A stretch of DNA of 64,000 bases from Wenyingzhuangia aestuarii. GTDB taxonomy: Bacteria > Bacteroidota > Bacteroidia > Flavobacteriales > Flavobacteriaceae. The notes beneath the pieces were generated by a model. It did no database searches. It was not told the origin of the DNA and worked only from the letters and a program-made list of their open reading frames with translations. Location: NCBI RefSeq assembly GCF_011927765.1, contig NZ_JAATJG010000008.1, forward strand, positions 1 through 64,000. The letters are read 5' to 3'. This document shows positions 55,485-64,000 of this stretch, in pieces (position 1 is the first letter of the stretch; each line of letters starts with the position of its first letter). Both the position numbers and the translations under genes were made by a program.

Positions 55485-56792
55485 CTAATCTATTCTTTCT
55501 ATTTTAGCACCTACTGCTTGTAATCTTTCTACAATATTTTGGTAACCTCTATCTATTTGCTCTACGTTGTGAATAGTACTTGTTCCTTTAGCAGATAATG
55601 CTGCAATTAATAATGATATTCCTGCTCTAATATCAGGAGAAGTCATAGTAGTAGCTTTTAAACTATGCTCATGATTCATTCCTATTACCGTAGCTCTGTG
55701 TGGATCACACAAAATTACTTTAGCTCCCATATCTATCAACTTATCTACAAAAAACAAACGGCTTTCAAACATTTTTTGATGTACCAAAACAGTTCCTTTT
55801 GCTTGTGTAGCTATTACCAAAATAATACTCAATAAATCAGGAGTAAATCCTGGCCAAGGAGCATCAGAAACAGTTAACATAGAACCATCTATATAATTTT
55901 CTATTTCGTAAGAGTCTTGTTGAGGAATGTAAATATCATCTCCTCTTTGCTCTAATTTAATCCCTAGCTTTCTAAACACACGAGGTATTTGACCTAAGTT
56001 TTCCCAAGAAACATTTTTAATAGTTAATTCAGACTTGGTCATAACAGCCATTCCTATCCAAGAACCAATTTCAATCATATCTGGCAACACTCTGTGATTT
56101 GTACCACCTAGTTTTTCTACCCCTTCTATTCTTAATAAATTAGAACCAACACCTGTAATTTTAGCCCCCATACGGTTTAACATATTACATAATTGTTGTA
56201 AATAAGGTTCACAAGCTGCATTGTAAATAGTAGTTACTCCTTTGGCTAAAACAGCAGCCATTACAATATTTGCTGTTCCTGTTACCGATGCTTCATCTAA
56301 CAACATATCCGCTCCTTGTAAACGAGGAGATTCTACACCGTAAAAATGTTCTTCTTTATTGTATCTAAACTTTGCTCCAAGGTTTACAAATCCCTCAAAG
56401 TGTGTATCTAATCTTCTTCTTCCAATTTTATCTCCTCCTGGCTTAGGAATGTACCCTTTTCCAAAACGAGCTAACATAGGTCCTACCAACATAATAGAAC
56501 CACGTAATTTTTTACCATCTTCTTTAAATGCATCCGAACTTAAGTAATCTACATTTACTTCATCTGCCTGGAATTCATAAGTATGTTCATCTAGTTGATT
56601 TACTTTAACCCCTAAATCTCCTAAAATAGATATCAATTTATTTACATCTATAATATTTGGAATGTTTTCTATTTTGATTTTTTCTGGAGTTAATAAAACA
56701 GCACACAATATTTGTAATACTTCGTTTTTAGCTCCTTGAGGGGTAATTTCACCTTTTAACTGATGTCCTCCTTCTACTTTAAATGTTGCCAT
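55485..56792 (-). CDS. murA: UDP-N-acetylglucosamine 1-carboxyvinyltransferase
   Basis: A 435-residue enolpyruvyl transferase, first committed step of peptidoglycan synthesis. QGAKNEVLQILCAVLL carries the conserved Lys-Asn near residue 22; PGGDKIGRRRLDTHFEGF spans the active loop, where the fosfomycin-target cysteine of most MurA proteins is expected. In that loop I read GGDKIGRR, that is, Asp in place of Cys, the change known to give fosfomycin resistance in Asp-type MurA enzymes. It lies nine bases downstream of DUF4290, a common Bacteroidota pairing. Confidence 0.93.
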   Translation of the reverse strand: MATFKVEGGHQLKGEITPQGAKNEVLQILCAVLLTPEKIKIENIPNIIDVNKLISILGDLGVKVNQLDEHTYEFQADEVNVDYLSSDAFKEDGKKLRGSIMLVGPMLARFGKGYIPKPGGDKIGRRRLDTHFEGFVNLGAKFRYNKEEHFYGVESPRLQGADMLLDEASVTGTANIVMAAVLAKGVTTIYNAACEPYLQQLCNMLNRMGAKITGVGSNLLRIEGVEKLGGTNHRVLPDMIEIGSWIGMAVMTKSELTIKNVSWENLGQIPRVFRKLGIKLEQRGDDIYIPQQDSYEIENYIDGSMLTVSDAPWPGFTPDLLSIILVIATQAKGTVLVHQKMFESRLFFVDKLIDMGAKVILCDPHRATVIGMNHEHSLKATTMTSPDIRAGISLLIAALSAKGTSTIHNVEQIDRGYQNIVERLQAVGAKIERID

Positions 56793-56801
56793 GTAGTAAA
56801 A

Positions 56802-57479
56802 TTATTTTCGGTGTTTTGGATTGTTGTTATGCTTTCTACCGTTATTGTTATTACGGTTGTTGTTTGAATTGTTCTTTTGATGTTGATTGTTCATTCTACC
56901 AGAATTACTCTTGCGCAACAATGTACTGCTTTGCGATAATTCTACATCAGAGTTTCTTAAATCAATAGCAGACTTAGATAACTCTGCTAAATGGTTAAAA
57001 ATAACTCTATCATCAACCGTGTCTTTATTCCAGTTTAGGTAACACTTTTTCATATGGTTGGCAATGTTTAGAATTAGAGCATCTCTTAATTCCCCTTCTT
57101 CCCAACTTAAGGCAACATCAATCATGGTTTGAATGTTGTTTCCGTAGAACTTATATTTACTGGCAGATTTAGGATAACTTAACCTTTCAGGCTTTGCATT
57201 TACTTCTTCTACCGTTATTTTTTCATATGGAGATTCTACCTGTAATTGGAATTTAGACATAATAAACATCTGATCCCATAGTTTGTGCTTAAAATCAGGT
57301 ACATCTCTTAAATGAGGTTGTAAATTCCCCATTACATCTATAATGGCATGAGCCATTTTTTCTCTTTCCTGATCGTCTTCTAATGCTACACAATGATTGA
57401 TTAATTTTTGTACATGTCTTCCATATTCTGGAATAATCAAAGTGCTTCTTTCAGAATTATATTCTAAATCAAAACCCAT
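56802..57479 (-). CDS. DUF4290 family protein
   Basis: A 225-residue cytosolic protein: a helical N-terminal domain (about 1-175) and a low-complexity Asn/Arg/Lys-rich tail (about 190-225, with runs such as NNNRNNNNGRK) likely to be disordered and to bind nucleic acid or acidic partners. DUF4290 is specific to Bacteroidota and regularly sits in front of murA, as here with a nine-base gap. Function unknown; the linkage suggests a cell-wall related role. Confidence 0.88.
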   Translation of the reverse strand: MGFDLEYNSERSTLIIPEYGRHVQKLINHCVALEDDQEREKMAHAIIDVMGNLQPHLRDVPDFKHKLWDQMFIMSKFQLQVESPYEKITVEEVNAKPERLSYPKSASKYKFYGNNIQTMIDVALSWEEGELRDALILNIANHMKKCYLNWNKDTVDDRVIFNHLAELSKSAIDLRNSDVELSQSSTLLRKSNSGRMNNQHQKNNSNNNRNNNNGRKHNNNPKHRK

Positions 57480-57613
57480 AGTTTTATTTAAGTGTTATCT
57501 GCTGCGTATTAATGTATTCAGACGAATAGATTTCAGCAACATTTAGTATTACAATAAACAATTATTTATCCTAAAAGGAAAATATAATCACAGTTAGTTT
57601 TATAAAGTTTATG

Positions 57614-59953
57614 TTATTCTAATATATTTAATTTGGCAAATTGCAATAGTATTTTTTTTGTTCCTATTCCTTCAAATTTTACCTCTGCTTTTACGTTTAC
57701 TCCTGTTCCTTCTACCTGTATAACTTCTCCATTTCCAAATTTAGCGTGGTTTACTTTGTTCCCCACCTCTAATTTTTGATTGGACTTAGGTGCTCCCAAT
57801 TTTTGAGCCAAATTAGGTGTTACACGTTTTAAGTTTTGCGGTTGCTTAAACGGTGTTTTCTTTTCTGCTGGCTTTTCTTGGTTACGAATAGATCTTGTTA
57901 CAGGTTTACGAAAACGTATTTTATCTCTAGGAATATCATCTTCAAACAAATTACTATCTACAAAACGATTGGCAACAACCTTATCTCTTTGCGGAGCTAA
58001 ATGTTCTATGTATTTTGAATCTATTTCTTCTAAGAATCTACTTGGTTCACAATCCATTAATTTTCCCCAACGATAACGAGTATGAGCAAAGCTTAAATAA
58101 CATTGCGTTTCTGCTCTGGTAATGGCTACATAAAACAAACGTCTTTCTTCTTCCAATTCACTACGAGTATTGATACTCATGGCTGATGGAAACAACGTTT
58201 CTTCCATTCCTACAATATATACCTCCGGAAACTCTAATCCTTTGGCTAAGTGAATGGTCATTAAAGAGACCATTGGCTCATCATCATCTTTAGTATCTTG
58301 CGACGTAGCCAAAGCAACATCTTCTAAAAAGGCGGTTAAACTAGTATCTAAATCTTGTTCTTTACGTTCTTCTATAAAGTCTTTAATACCATTTAATAAT
58401 TCCTGAACGTTTTCTACTTTACTTACTGCCTCTGGAGTTCCATCAGCTTGTAAATCTTTAATCAACCCAATTCTTTTTACTACCTCATCGGCAACCTCAA
58501 AAGCATTGTTAGCTTGCGCAGATATTTGGAAACTCTCTATTAAGTTGGCAAAATTTGTTAATTTATTTTTAGTAGCTCCTTGAATTTTAATATCAGTACT
58601 TCCTAAATCTTTAATTACCTCAAAAATAGACTTTCCGTAATGATTGGCTGCAATGGTCAACTTATCAATAGTAGTTGCACCAATTCCTCTTGCCGGATAA
58701 TTGATAATTCTTTTTAGAGCCTCTTCATCATTTGGATTGATTAATACTCTTAAATACCCTAGTAAATCTTTAATTTCTTTACGTTGATAAAAAGACAATC
58801 CTCCGTATATTTTATACTTAATTCCTTTTTTACGCAAAGCATCTTCCATAGCACGAGATTGTGCATTGGTTCTGTATAAAATGGCAAATTTATCGTAGGT
58901 CATTTGCTGATTCATGGCATTTTCAAAAATTGAATTGGCCACCCACCTACCTTCTTCCCCATCGGACAGCGTACGCATTATTTTTATTTTACCTCCTGCT
59001 TCATTTGCCGTAAAAATGGTTTTATCTAAACGTGTTTTGTTTTTTTCTATTAAACTATTGGCAGCTTCTACAATATTACTGGTAGATCTATAGTTTTGCT
59101 CTAACTTAAACGTTTTTACATCTGGATAATCTTTTTGAAAATTTAAGATGTTATTAATGTTAGCTCCACGGAACGCATAAATAGATTGGGAATCATCTCC
59201 TACCACACAAATGTTTTGAAAACGATCTGCCAAAGCACGAACTATTAAATATTGAGAATGGTTGGTATCTTGATACTCATCTACCATTACATATCTAAAT
59301 CTATCTTGGTATTTTGACAATACCTCTGGAAAACGAACCAATAATTCATTGGTACGCAACAACAAATCATCAAAATCCATAGCTCCTGCCTTAAAACATC
59401 TATCTACATAAGCTTTGTAAATAGCTCCCATTTTAGGTCGCATAGCCATGGTATCTGCTTCAATCAATTCAGGATTATTTCTATATGCCTTAACCGTGAT
59501 TAAGTTATTTTTAAACTGAGAAATTCTACCTAAAATAGCTTTTGTTTTGTACTGCTCTTTATTTAATCCCAATTCTCTAATGATAGAATTCATTAATCGA
59601 ACGGTATCTTGAGAGTCGTAAATAGTAAAACTTGATGGATATCCTAATTTATCAGCTTCAGAACGTAAAATTCTAGCAAATACGGAGTGAAAAGTTCCCA
59701 TCCATAAGTTTTTTGCTTCGCTCTGCCCTACCACAGCACCAATACGCTCTTTCATTTCTCGAGCTGCTTTGTTGGTAAACGTTAGCGATAATATCTGAAA
59801 AGCATCTACTCCATTTTTTAACAAATGGGCAATTCTATAAGTTAATACTCTTGTTTTTCCAGATCCTGCACCTGCAATAATAATCATTGGCCCTTCCATT
59901 TGCTCAACGGCTGCACGTTGTGGCGGGTTTAATCCTTCTAAATAATCTGACAC
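57614..59953 (-). CDS. UvrD/PcrA-type DNA helicase
   Basis: A superfamily 1A 3'-5' helicase, 779 residues from the GTG at 59953 (SDYLEGLNPPQRAAVEQ follows). An ATG at 60016 would add 21 residues, KCKKTQYFFLFLAYLKKNSQ, that do not fit the family start. Q motif LNPPQRAAV, Walker A AGAGSGKTRVL, motif II VDEYQDTNH, motif III GDDSQSIYAFRGA, IV QNYRSTSNIV, V TIHLAKGLEFPEVYI and VI YVAITRAE are intact. The C-terminal 60 residues form the Tudor-like RNAP-binding domain typical of PcrA (VGNKVNHAKFGNGEVIQVEG). Repair and conflict resolution are the known roles. Confidence 0.92.
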   Translation of the reverse strand: MSDYLEGLNPPQRAAVEQMEGPMIIIAGAGSGKTRVLTYRIAHLLKNGVDAFQILSLTFTNKAAREMKERIGAVVGQSEAKNLWMGTFHSVFARILRSEADKLGYPSSFTIYDSQDTVRLMNSIIRELGLNKEQYKTKAILGRISQFKNNLITVKAYRNNPELIEADTMAMRPKMGAIYKAYVDRCFKAGAMDFDDLLLRTNELLVRFPEVLSKYQDRFRYVMVDEYQDTNHSQYLIVRALADRFQNICVVGDDSQSIYAFRGANINNILNFQKDYPDVKTFKLEQNYRSTSNIVEAANSLIEKNKTRLDKTIFTANEAGGKIKIMRTLSDGEEGRWVANSIFENAMNQQMTYDKFAILYRTNAQSRAMEDALRKKGIKYKIYGGLSFYQRKEIKDLLGYLRVLINPNDEEALKRIINYPARGIGATTIDKLTIAANHYGKSIFEVIKDLGSTDIKIQGATKNKLTNFANLIESFQISAQANNAFEVADEVVKRIGLIKDLQADGTPEAVSKVENVQELLNGIKDFIEERKEQDLDTSLTAFLEDVALATSQDTKDDDEPMVSLMTIHLAKGLEFPEVYIVGMEETLFPSAMSINTRSELEEERRLFYVAITRAETQCYLSFAHTRYRWGKLMDCEPSRFLEEIDSKYIEHLAPQRDKVVANRFVDSNLFEDDIPRDKIRFRKPVTRSIRNQEKPAEKKTPFKQPQNLKRVTPNLAQKLGAPKSNQKLEVGNKVNHAKFGNGEVIQVEGTGVNVKAEVKFEGIGTKKILLQFAKLNILE

Positions 59954-60064
59954 TTGGCTATTCTTTTTTAAGTAGGCTAAAAATAGGAAAAAGTATTGAG
60001 TCTTTTTGCACTTCAAAAATAAATCAATCTTGTCTAAAAACCTTCTCTTTTATGTAGGCTATTA

Positions 60065-60187
60065 CATGGGTGTTTCCCTATCGGGTCGTGCTTTTGCTAC
60101 TCGCTTTTTATTTTTGGAGTAAAAACTTAACAAGTTAGTTATCTCCAAAAACAAAAGAGCTCAAACAAACCGCTCAATCACTAACAC
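60065..60187 (+). repeat. Dispersed palindromic repeat, copy 2
   Basis: Flanks GCTACTCGCTTTTT and GAGCTCAAACAAACCGCTCA match copy 1 (331-447, minus strand). The hairpin between them is different: outer arms 60111-60119 (TTTTTGGAG) and 60143-60151 (CTCCAAAAA), with an inner AACTT/AAGTT stem. The 59954-60273 gap contains this element and a terminator and nothing else I recognise. Confidence 0.65.
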
Positions 60188-60197
60188 AGCTTATAAA

Positions 60198-60236
60198 AAC
60201 AAAAAAGCCGATGGAATAACACCCTCAGCTTTTATT
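60198..60236 (-). terminator. Terminator after the carrageenase-like gene
   Basis: Minus-strand imperfect hairpin AAAGCTGAGGG...TTCCATCGGCTTT followed by TTTG, 38 bases after the stop codon at 60274. Confidence 0.65.
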
Positions 60237-60273
60237 ATTTATAAGAACTTAATTTTACAAACTAAATAATATT

Positions 60274-63099
60274 TTACTTTATAAACTCTTCTTCTAATTC
60301 AATATCTATAAACTTAAACATCCCTGCTGACACCATAATTTTACTAATCCCATCCTTAGAAACTTTTATAGATTTTTTACTTAATAAATTCGTTATCTTT
60401 TTAACTTTAACACCGTTAAACTGAACTTTGGCTACTCTGTTTTTAGGATTTACATAGCCTTTATCAATAACAGTTAGTCTTAGATGTTTTGGAGATGTTT
60501 GTGCAACAACCCATGCTACATCACCAGAAACTGTTACAGGTAATAAAGAAGAAGCTTTTTTAATTTCATTTTCTATTACCTTGTAATACTCATCCGCGTT
60601 ATATTTTTGTTTACCATCTGCAGAGTAATAATATCTACCATCTGTATAAAACTCCTTTAATTTTTCTTTATAAAAAGGGTGTAGCCTGTCTTTTAACTTT
60701 CCTCTAACAGCATTTTTTTGTACAAATACTCCATTTTGTGGAGGAGTAATTAAAACCATTCCGTTTGGATAAGGTGCTAAAAAATTAGATCTTCTATCTT
60801 TTACTCCGGAAGCATACTTAGAAAAATCCCATGTAGGAACTTCTGCTCCAGACCACTCTGCACTTAATCTATTAAACACAAAAGGATTTTTGGGATGAAA
60901 ATTTTTATCGTAACGAATGGTAGCATTCATACTATTTCCTTCTCTTAAATAAACTTCATCAGGCTCTAACATACTTAAATGAACTGATGAAAAACTTAAT
61001 ATTTCATTAGCTTTAGGTACGTACAAAGCACCTGTTCCAACTAAATCCCATAACATCGTCATGTACTCACTATATTTAGATTTTATACTAAAATTATTTA
61101 CAAAATCTGCTCCGTAAGAAATATGGTAAATAGAGTTTCTTAAAAAATGATTTGGTAAATTTTGATGAGAAAACTGTCTATTTCTCATATAAGAAGCATT
61201 ATCTCTAACCGCTCTTGTTCCCCAGCTATTGCAAACACCACTAGTCCATAAACCTAACCTACCAGCCAAACTTAAATCTTGTGTTTGATCTAGAGTTTCT
61301 TCTAACGCAGGAATAAAAGCACTTGCAAACTCTCCCGACAAAAATCTAGACCATTCTTTTTTATAGATATAAGATTGCCAAAACACGTGCTTAGTTCTTA
61401 AAAATAATTTTGAATTGTGCTTTCCTGCATAATCTGCTAAAGGGTAAAATAACTTATCTAATGCTTCTCCAAAAGTTTTTTTATGTAGAATAGTTAGCTC
61501 TGGCCATATCCAAACAGACATTTTACCATTTCCTTTATCTATAACTTTTTTAATTGTTTCCAAGCCATACATAAAGGGGTCTACACCGTGTCCACCCCAA
61601 GTTGCTAAGCCATTCTTATTATACGACTTAGAAATTTTATCAACAACTTCACTTTCAGATAAAATATATTTTTTTCGTCCATCTCTTTGAGTTCTTAAAG
61701 TTTCACTTTCTATTGCAGATCTATCCCACTCATGAGATTCTTTCATAAAATGATACCCCATAAAAATTAAATTATCGTACTTATTCTTTTTGGCTAATCC
61801 AGATGGAGATAAAACTTTATCTTTAGGCGGAGACATCATCGTTAAGCTTTCTTGCTTTTTTTCCCATGTTGGCTTTTTAAATTTACTTAGCTGCTTTGTT
61901 AGAATAGTTGATTCTTTTAAAATAGAAGTTATATTCCCTTTAGGTACATAAGTTTTAAAACTTTTCTTCCATTTTTTATTATTTAAATCAATAATATGAA
62001 TTTGACTTCCTCCACTTTGAACACTTGCTAAGATTATTTTATTTTCTTTAGCATTATAACACATATCATTGTAAGAAAATATTCCTTCAATTATTTCTGC
62101 TTTTTTTATATTTAAAGAACTCGGAATTAAATAAACCCTTTCTCCTAACAATACAAAAAACAACTCTGTGTTATTTATAACAACAGGTTCTGTTTGTGTA
62201 ACTCTATAACCAAAATTAATTTTAGGTTTTAACTGACTTAAACCATATGATTTATTTTTTTGGGTTACCGGATTATACAAAGCAAAATGATAATTTGGCT
62301 TGATACCCGAAAAACCAAACAACAACATGTTGTTATTAAATCCCTTTATATTTCTAACCCTAGAATCTCCTACAGGTCCCCATGCAATCATTTTAGATTT
62401 AAATGGTTTTATTTGCATTGGCTTGAACTGAAAAAGTTCTCTTTTAGTATCTGTATTAGAAACAATACCATCTAACAATAAAATATCTGAACCATCTTTT
62501 TGAGGCAATGCTCTTAAAAAATTTACTGTATGTGTATTCTTAGGTAAAGTTCCATCATCTGTCCATTTTTTATTAGGCTTTACTGTTGTCTTATAACTTG
62601 TAGATGCAATTGTTGTTAATAGTTTTCCATCTTTAGAAACGTAATAAATATTTCTATCATTACCTCCACAAACAATGTAAGGATCTACACCTCCTGCTTT
62701 ATGAATAACACATAGCGAAATTAAGGGAGCATTATTTTGTTTAAATTGCCAAAGTATGTTTCCTTTAATATCTAAGCAATAAAGTGTTCCGTTGGCATTA
62801 ACGGCTAAAATTTCATCATAACCATCATCATTCAAATCACTCGTTATGATTTCGTGATTCATAATTCCATCAGAAAGTTCATTTTTCCAAACAACACCTT
62901 TTGACTCATCTATAGCTAAAATAGCTCCATTATAAGAACTTGCTATAATTAAGTTTTCTTTTTTATTTGCCCCAAGTACTACTTTTGTTATGGTAACACC
63001 TGTTTCAATTCCTTTTATTGAAGGCTGTTTATCTTTTGCAAAAACACTTGAGATTAGTGCAATCCATAAATACATACCATATAGTATTCTATTAATCAT
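60274..63099 (-). CDS. Secreted beta-propeller polysaccharide hydrolase, possibly lambda-carrageenase-like (GH150)
   Basis: A 941-residue secreted protein with signal peptide (GMYLWIALISSVFA). Residues about 25-400 have beta-propeller blades (ILAIDESKGVVWKNEL, DLNDDGYDEILAVNANGTLY, GGNDRNIYYVSKDGKLL). A linker with WEKK/PPKDKVLSPSG follows, then a second domain (about 440-760) with aromatic-rich GKMSVWIWPELTILHK and LFLRTKHVFWQSYIYK, and a beta-rich C-terminus. Length and propeller-plus-catalytic layout match what I recall of lambda-carrageenase (942 residues, GH150). No T9SS sorting domain, unlike the upstream paralogue. The family call is tentative. Start overlaps the upstream stop by eight bases. 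Confidence 0.6.
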   Translation of the reverse strand: MINRILYGMYLWIALISSVFAKDKQPSIKGIETGVTITKVVLGANKKENLIIASSYNGAILAIDESKGVVWKNELSDGIMNHEIITSDLNDDGYDEILAVNANGTLYCLDIKGNILWQFKQNNAPLISLCVIHKAGGVDPYIVCGGNDRNIYYVSKDGKLLTTIASTSYKTTVKPNKKWTDDGTLPKNTHTVNFLRALPQKDGSDILLLDGIVSNTDTKRELFQFKPMQIKPFKSKMIAWGPVGDSRVRNIKGFNNNMLLFGFSGIKPNYHFALYNPVTQKNKSYGLSQLKPKINFGYRVTQTEPVVINNTELFFVLLGERVYLIPSSLNIKKAEIIEGIFSYNDMCYNAKENKIILASVQSGGSQIHIIDLNNKKWKKSFKTYVPKGNITSILKESTILTKQLSKFKKPTWEKKQESLTMMSPPKDKVLSPSGLAKKNKYDNLIFMGYHFMKESHEWDRSAIESETLRTQRDGRKKYILSESEVVDKISKSYNKNGLATWGGHGVDPFMYGLETIKKVIDKGNGKMSVWIWPELTILHKKTFGEALDKLFYPLADYAGKHNSKLFLRTKHVFWQSYIYKKEWSRFLSGEFASAFIPALEETLDQTQDLSLAGRLGLWTSGVCNSWGTRAVRDNASYMRNRQFSHQNLPNHFLRNSIYHISYGADFVNNFSIKSKYSEYMTMLWDLVGTGALYVPKANEILSFSSVHLSMLEPDEVYLREGNSMNATIRYDKNFHPKNPFVFNRLSAEWSGAEVPTWDFSKYASGVKDRRSNFLAPYPNGMVLITPPQNGVFVQKNAVRGKLKDRLHPFYKEKLKEFYTDGRYYYSADGKQKYNADEYYKVIENEIKKASSLLPVTVSGDVAWVVAQTSPKHLRLTVIDKGYVNPKNRVAKVQFNGVKVKKITNLLSKKSIKVSKDGISKIMVSAGMFKFIDIELEEEFIK

Positions 63100-64000
63100 T
63101 TTTTATTATTTTATGAAAACTTCCTTTTAATTGTAAAAAATAAATACCTGAATTTAAATTGCTCACATTTAAACGATAGGTTTTATTTTTTTCTTTTTTT
63201 ATGTATTTTTTTATTACGGTATTTCCTAGTACATCTGTTATTGTAATATAATCTTCAACTTTTTCTGGTTTGTTTATTATAATATAATCTTTGGTAGGAA
63301 CAGGGTATATAGTATTTGTATTATTATTCATCACTTCTTTTGACGATAATGAAGAATTCCATTCTTTAAATTCTATATCAATAAACCTAAACATCCCTGC
63401 ACTTACATTTATTGATGTTGACATAGCTCCAACTTTAATGTTCTCCCCCGTAACAAGATCTTTTATTTTTACAGGTGTTACATTATTAAATGTTATCTCA
63501 GCTATTCTATCTTTGGGGTTTAAATATCCTTTATCTATTAATGTTAATCTAAAGTGGTTCTCATTTGTTTGGGCAACTACCCATGCAACATTTCCCGATA
63601 CATTTATTGGCAACTCTTTTGCTGCTTGTTTAATTTCTGTTTCTATAACACTTGCGTATTGTTTTGCATTGTATTTTTCTGTTCCATCAGCAGAGTAGTA
63701 ATATCTACCATCTGTGTAAAATTCTTTTAACCTTCCTTTGTAAAAAGGGTGTAACCTATTTTCTAAAGCTTCTCTTACCTTATTTTCTTGTACATAAACA
63801 CCTTTTTGAGGAGGTGTAATTAATACCATTCCGTTAGGATAAGGAGCTAAAAAATTAGATCTTCTATCTTTTACTCCAGATGCATAACTAGAAAAATCCC
63901 ACCCTGGTACTTGTGCACCAGACCAATCTGAACTTAATCTATTAAACACAAAAGGATTATTTGGATGAAAACTATTGTTGTAACGAACTGTTGCATCCAT
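63092..64000 (-). CDS. Paralogue of the carrageenase-like enzyme with type IX sorting domain (5' end outside the window)
   Basis: The last 302 residues of a protein whose start lies beyond 64000; the visible Met at the edge is internal. Residues 1-215 align closely with the C-terminal part of the gene at 60274-63099 (FVFNRLS, SGVKDRRSNFLAPYPNGMVL, FYTDGRYYYSADG, GNVAWVVAQT, GMFRFIDIE). Residues about 225-302 add a type A T9SS C-terminal domain (TIYPVPTKDYIIINKP, ITDVLGNTVIKK, NLNSGIYFLQLKG), so it is exported through the type IX system to the surface. It overlaps the next gene by eight bases: one operon. Confidence 0.72.
   Translation of the reverse strand: MDATVRYNNSFHPNNPFVFNRLSSDWSGAQVPGWDFSSYASGVKDRRSNFLAPYPNGMVLITPPQKGVYVQENKVREALENRLHPFYKGRLKEFYTDGRYYYSADGTEKYNAKQYASVIETEIKQAAKELPINVSGNVAWVVAQTNENHFRLTLIDKGYLNPKDRIAEITFNNVTPVKIKDLVTGENIKVGAMSTSINVSAGMFRFIDIEFKEWNSSLSSKEVMNNNTNTIYPVPTKDYIIINKPEKVEDYITITDVLGNTVIKKYIKKEKNKTYRLNVSNLNSGIYFLQLKGSFHKIIKND

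Noticed and set aside
1-64000. CRISPR arrays, insertion sequences, prophage or a replication origin.
   Set aside because: I found no regularly spaced short repeats, transposase, integrase, phage structural gene or dnaA-box cluster.

Overview
The window is a low-GC, gene-dense chromosomal stretch from a member of the Flavobacteriaceae (Bacteroidota), most likely marine. The evidence is the recurring TAnnTTTG minus-7 promoter element, the absence of Shine-Dalgarno-like leaders, lineage-typical genes (DUF4295, DUF4290, the menaquinone genes menB and menD), a type IX secretion C-terminal sorting domain, and secreted enzymes suited to sulfated polysaccharides. I cannot name the genus from the sequence.

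Layout. 1-544: two stable-RNA-style promoters firing left off the window, and a palindromic repeat. 545-4.6 kb: a leftward run of universal stress protein, SulP transporter, MiaE-like hydroxylase and DUF4268 protein. 4.6-6.3 kb: dnaX, split by a run of ten A residues. 6.3-6.66 kb: a gap holding a candidate small RNA with two hairpins that share one loop sequence. 6.7-13.5 kb: rimO, ftsY, DUF4295, rpmG, rpmB, cinA, an FAH-family hydrolase, purU, menB. 13.8-25 kb: U32 peptidase, an orphan four-helix membrane protein, menD with an S1-domain gene, Nudix, a cNMP/CBS/DUF294 protein with a DEDDh exonuclease, catalase, mqo. 25-34.5 kb: a sulfatase broken by one TGA codon, DEAD-box helicase, glmM-type mutase, an LptF/G permease, tgt, a DM13 lipoprotein with an outer-membrane protein, and a GH5 enzyme. 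34.5-42.1 kb: a five-gene leftward exopolysaccharide-type operon (degenerate histidine kinase, BcsB-like protein, outer-membrane protein, GT2 synthase with a MshEN-like N-terminus, polytopic membrane protein). 42-46 kb: an SBF-type transporter and an M16 peptidase. 46.2-54 kb: two near-identical tRNA-Ser(UGA) cassettes enclosing a response regulator, a HEAT-repeat protein, a GT2-like protein lacking its catalytic aspartates, and a 1454-residue hybrid histidine kinase. 54-60 kb: aroC, murA, DUF4290, uvrD/pcrA. 60.3-64 kb: two tandem paralogous secreted beta-propeller enzymes that I tentatively place with lambda-carrageenase (GH150); the second runs off the right edge.

How the genes may work together. 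The 34.5-54 kb region looks like a regulated surface-polysaccharide system: an intact membrane GT2 synthase with BcsB-like and outer-membrane partners, headed by a signalling protein that has lost its kinase residues, and next to it a phosphorelay block carrying a GT2-like protein that has lost its catalytic residues. The sulfatase, GH5 enzyme and carrageenase-like genes point to use of algal polysaccharides.

Observations I would check first: the twin-hairpin RNA whose loop is complementary to the hybrid-kinase leader, the A10 slippery site in dnaX, the pseudo-glycosyltransferase and pseudo-kinase pair, and the tandem carrageenase-like genes.
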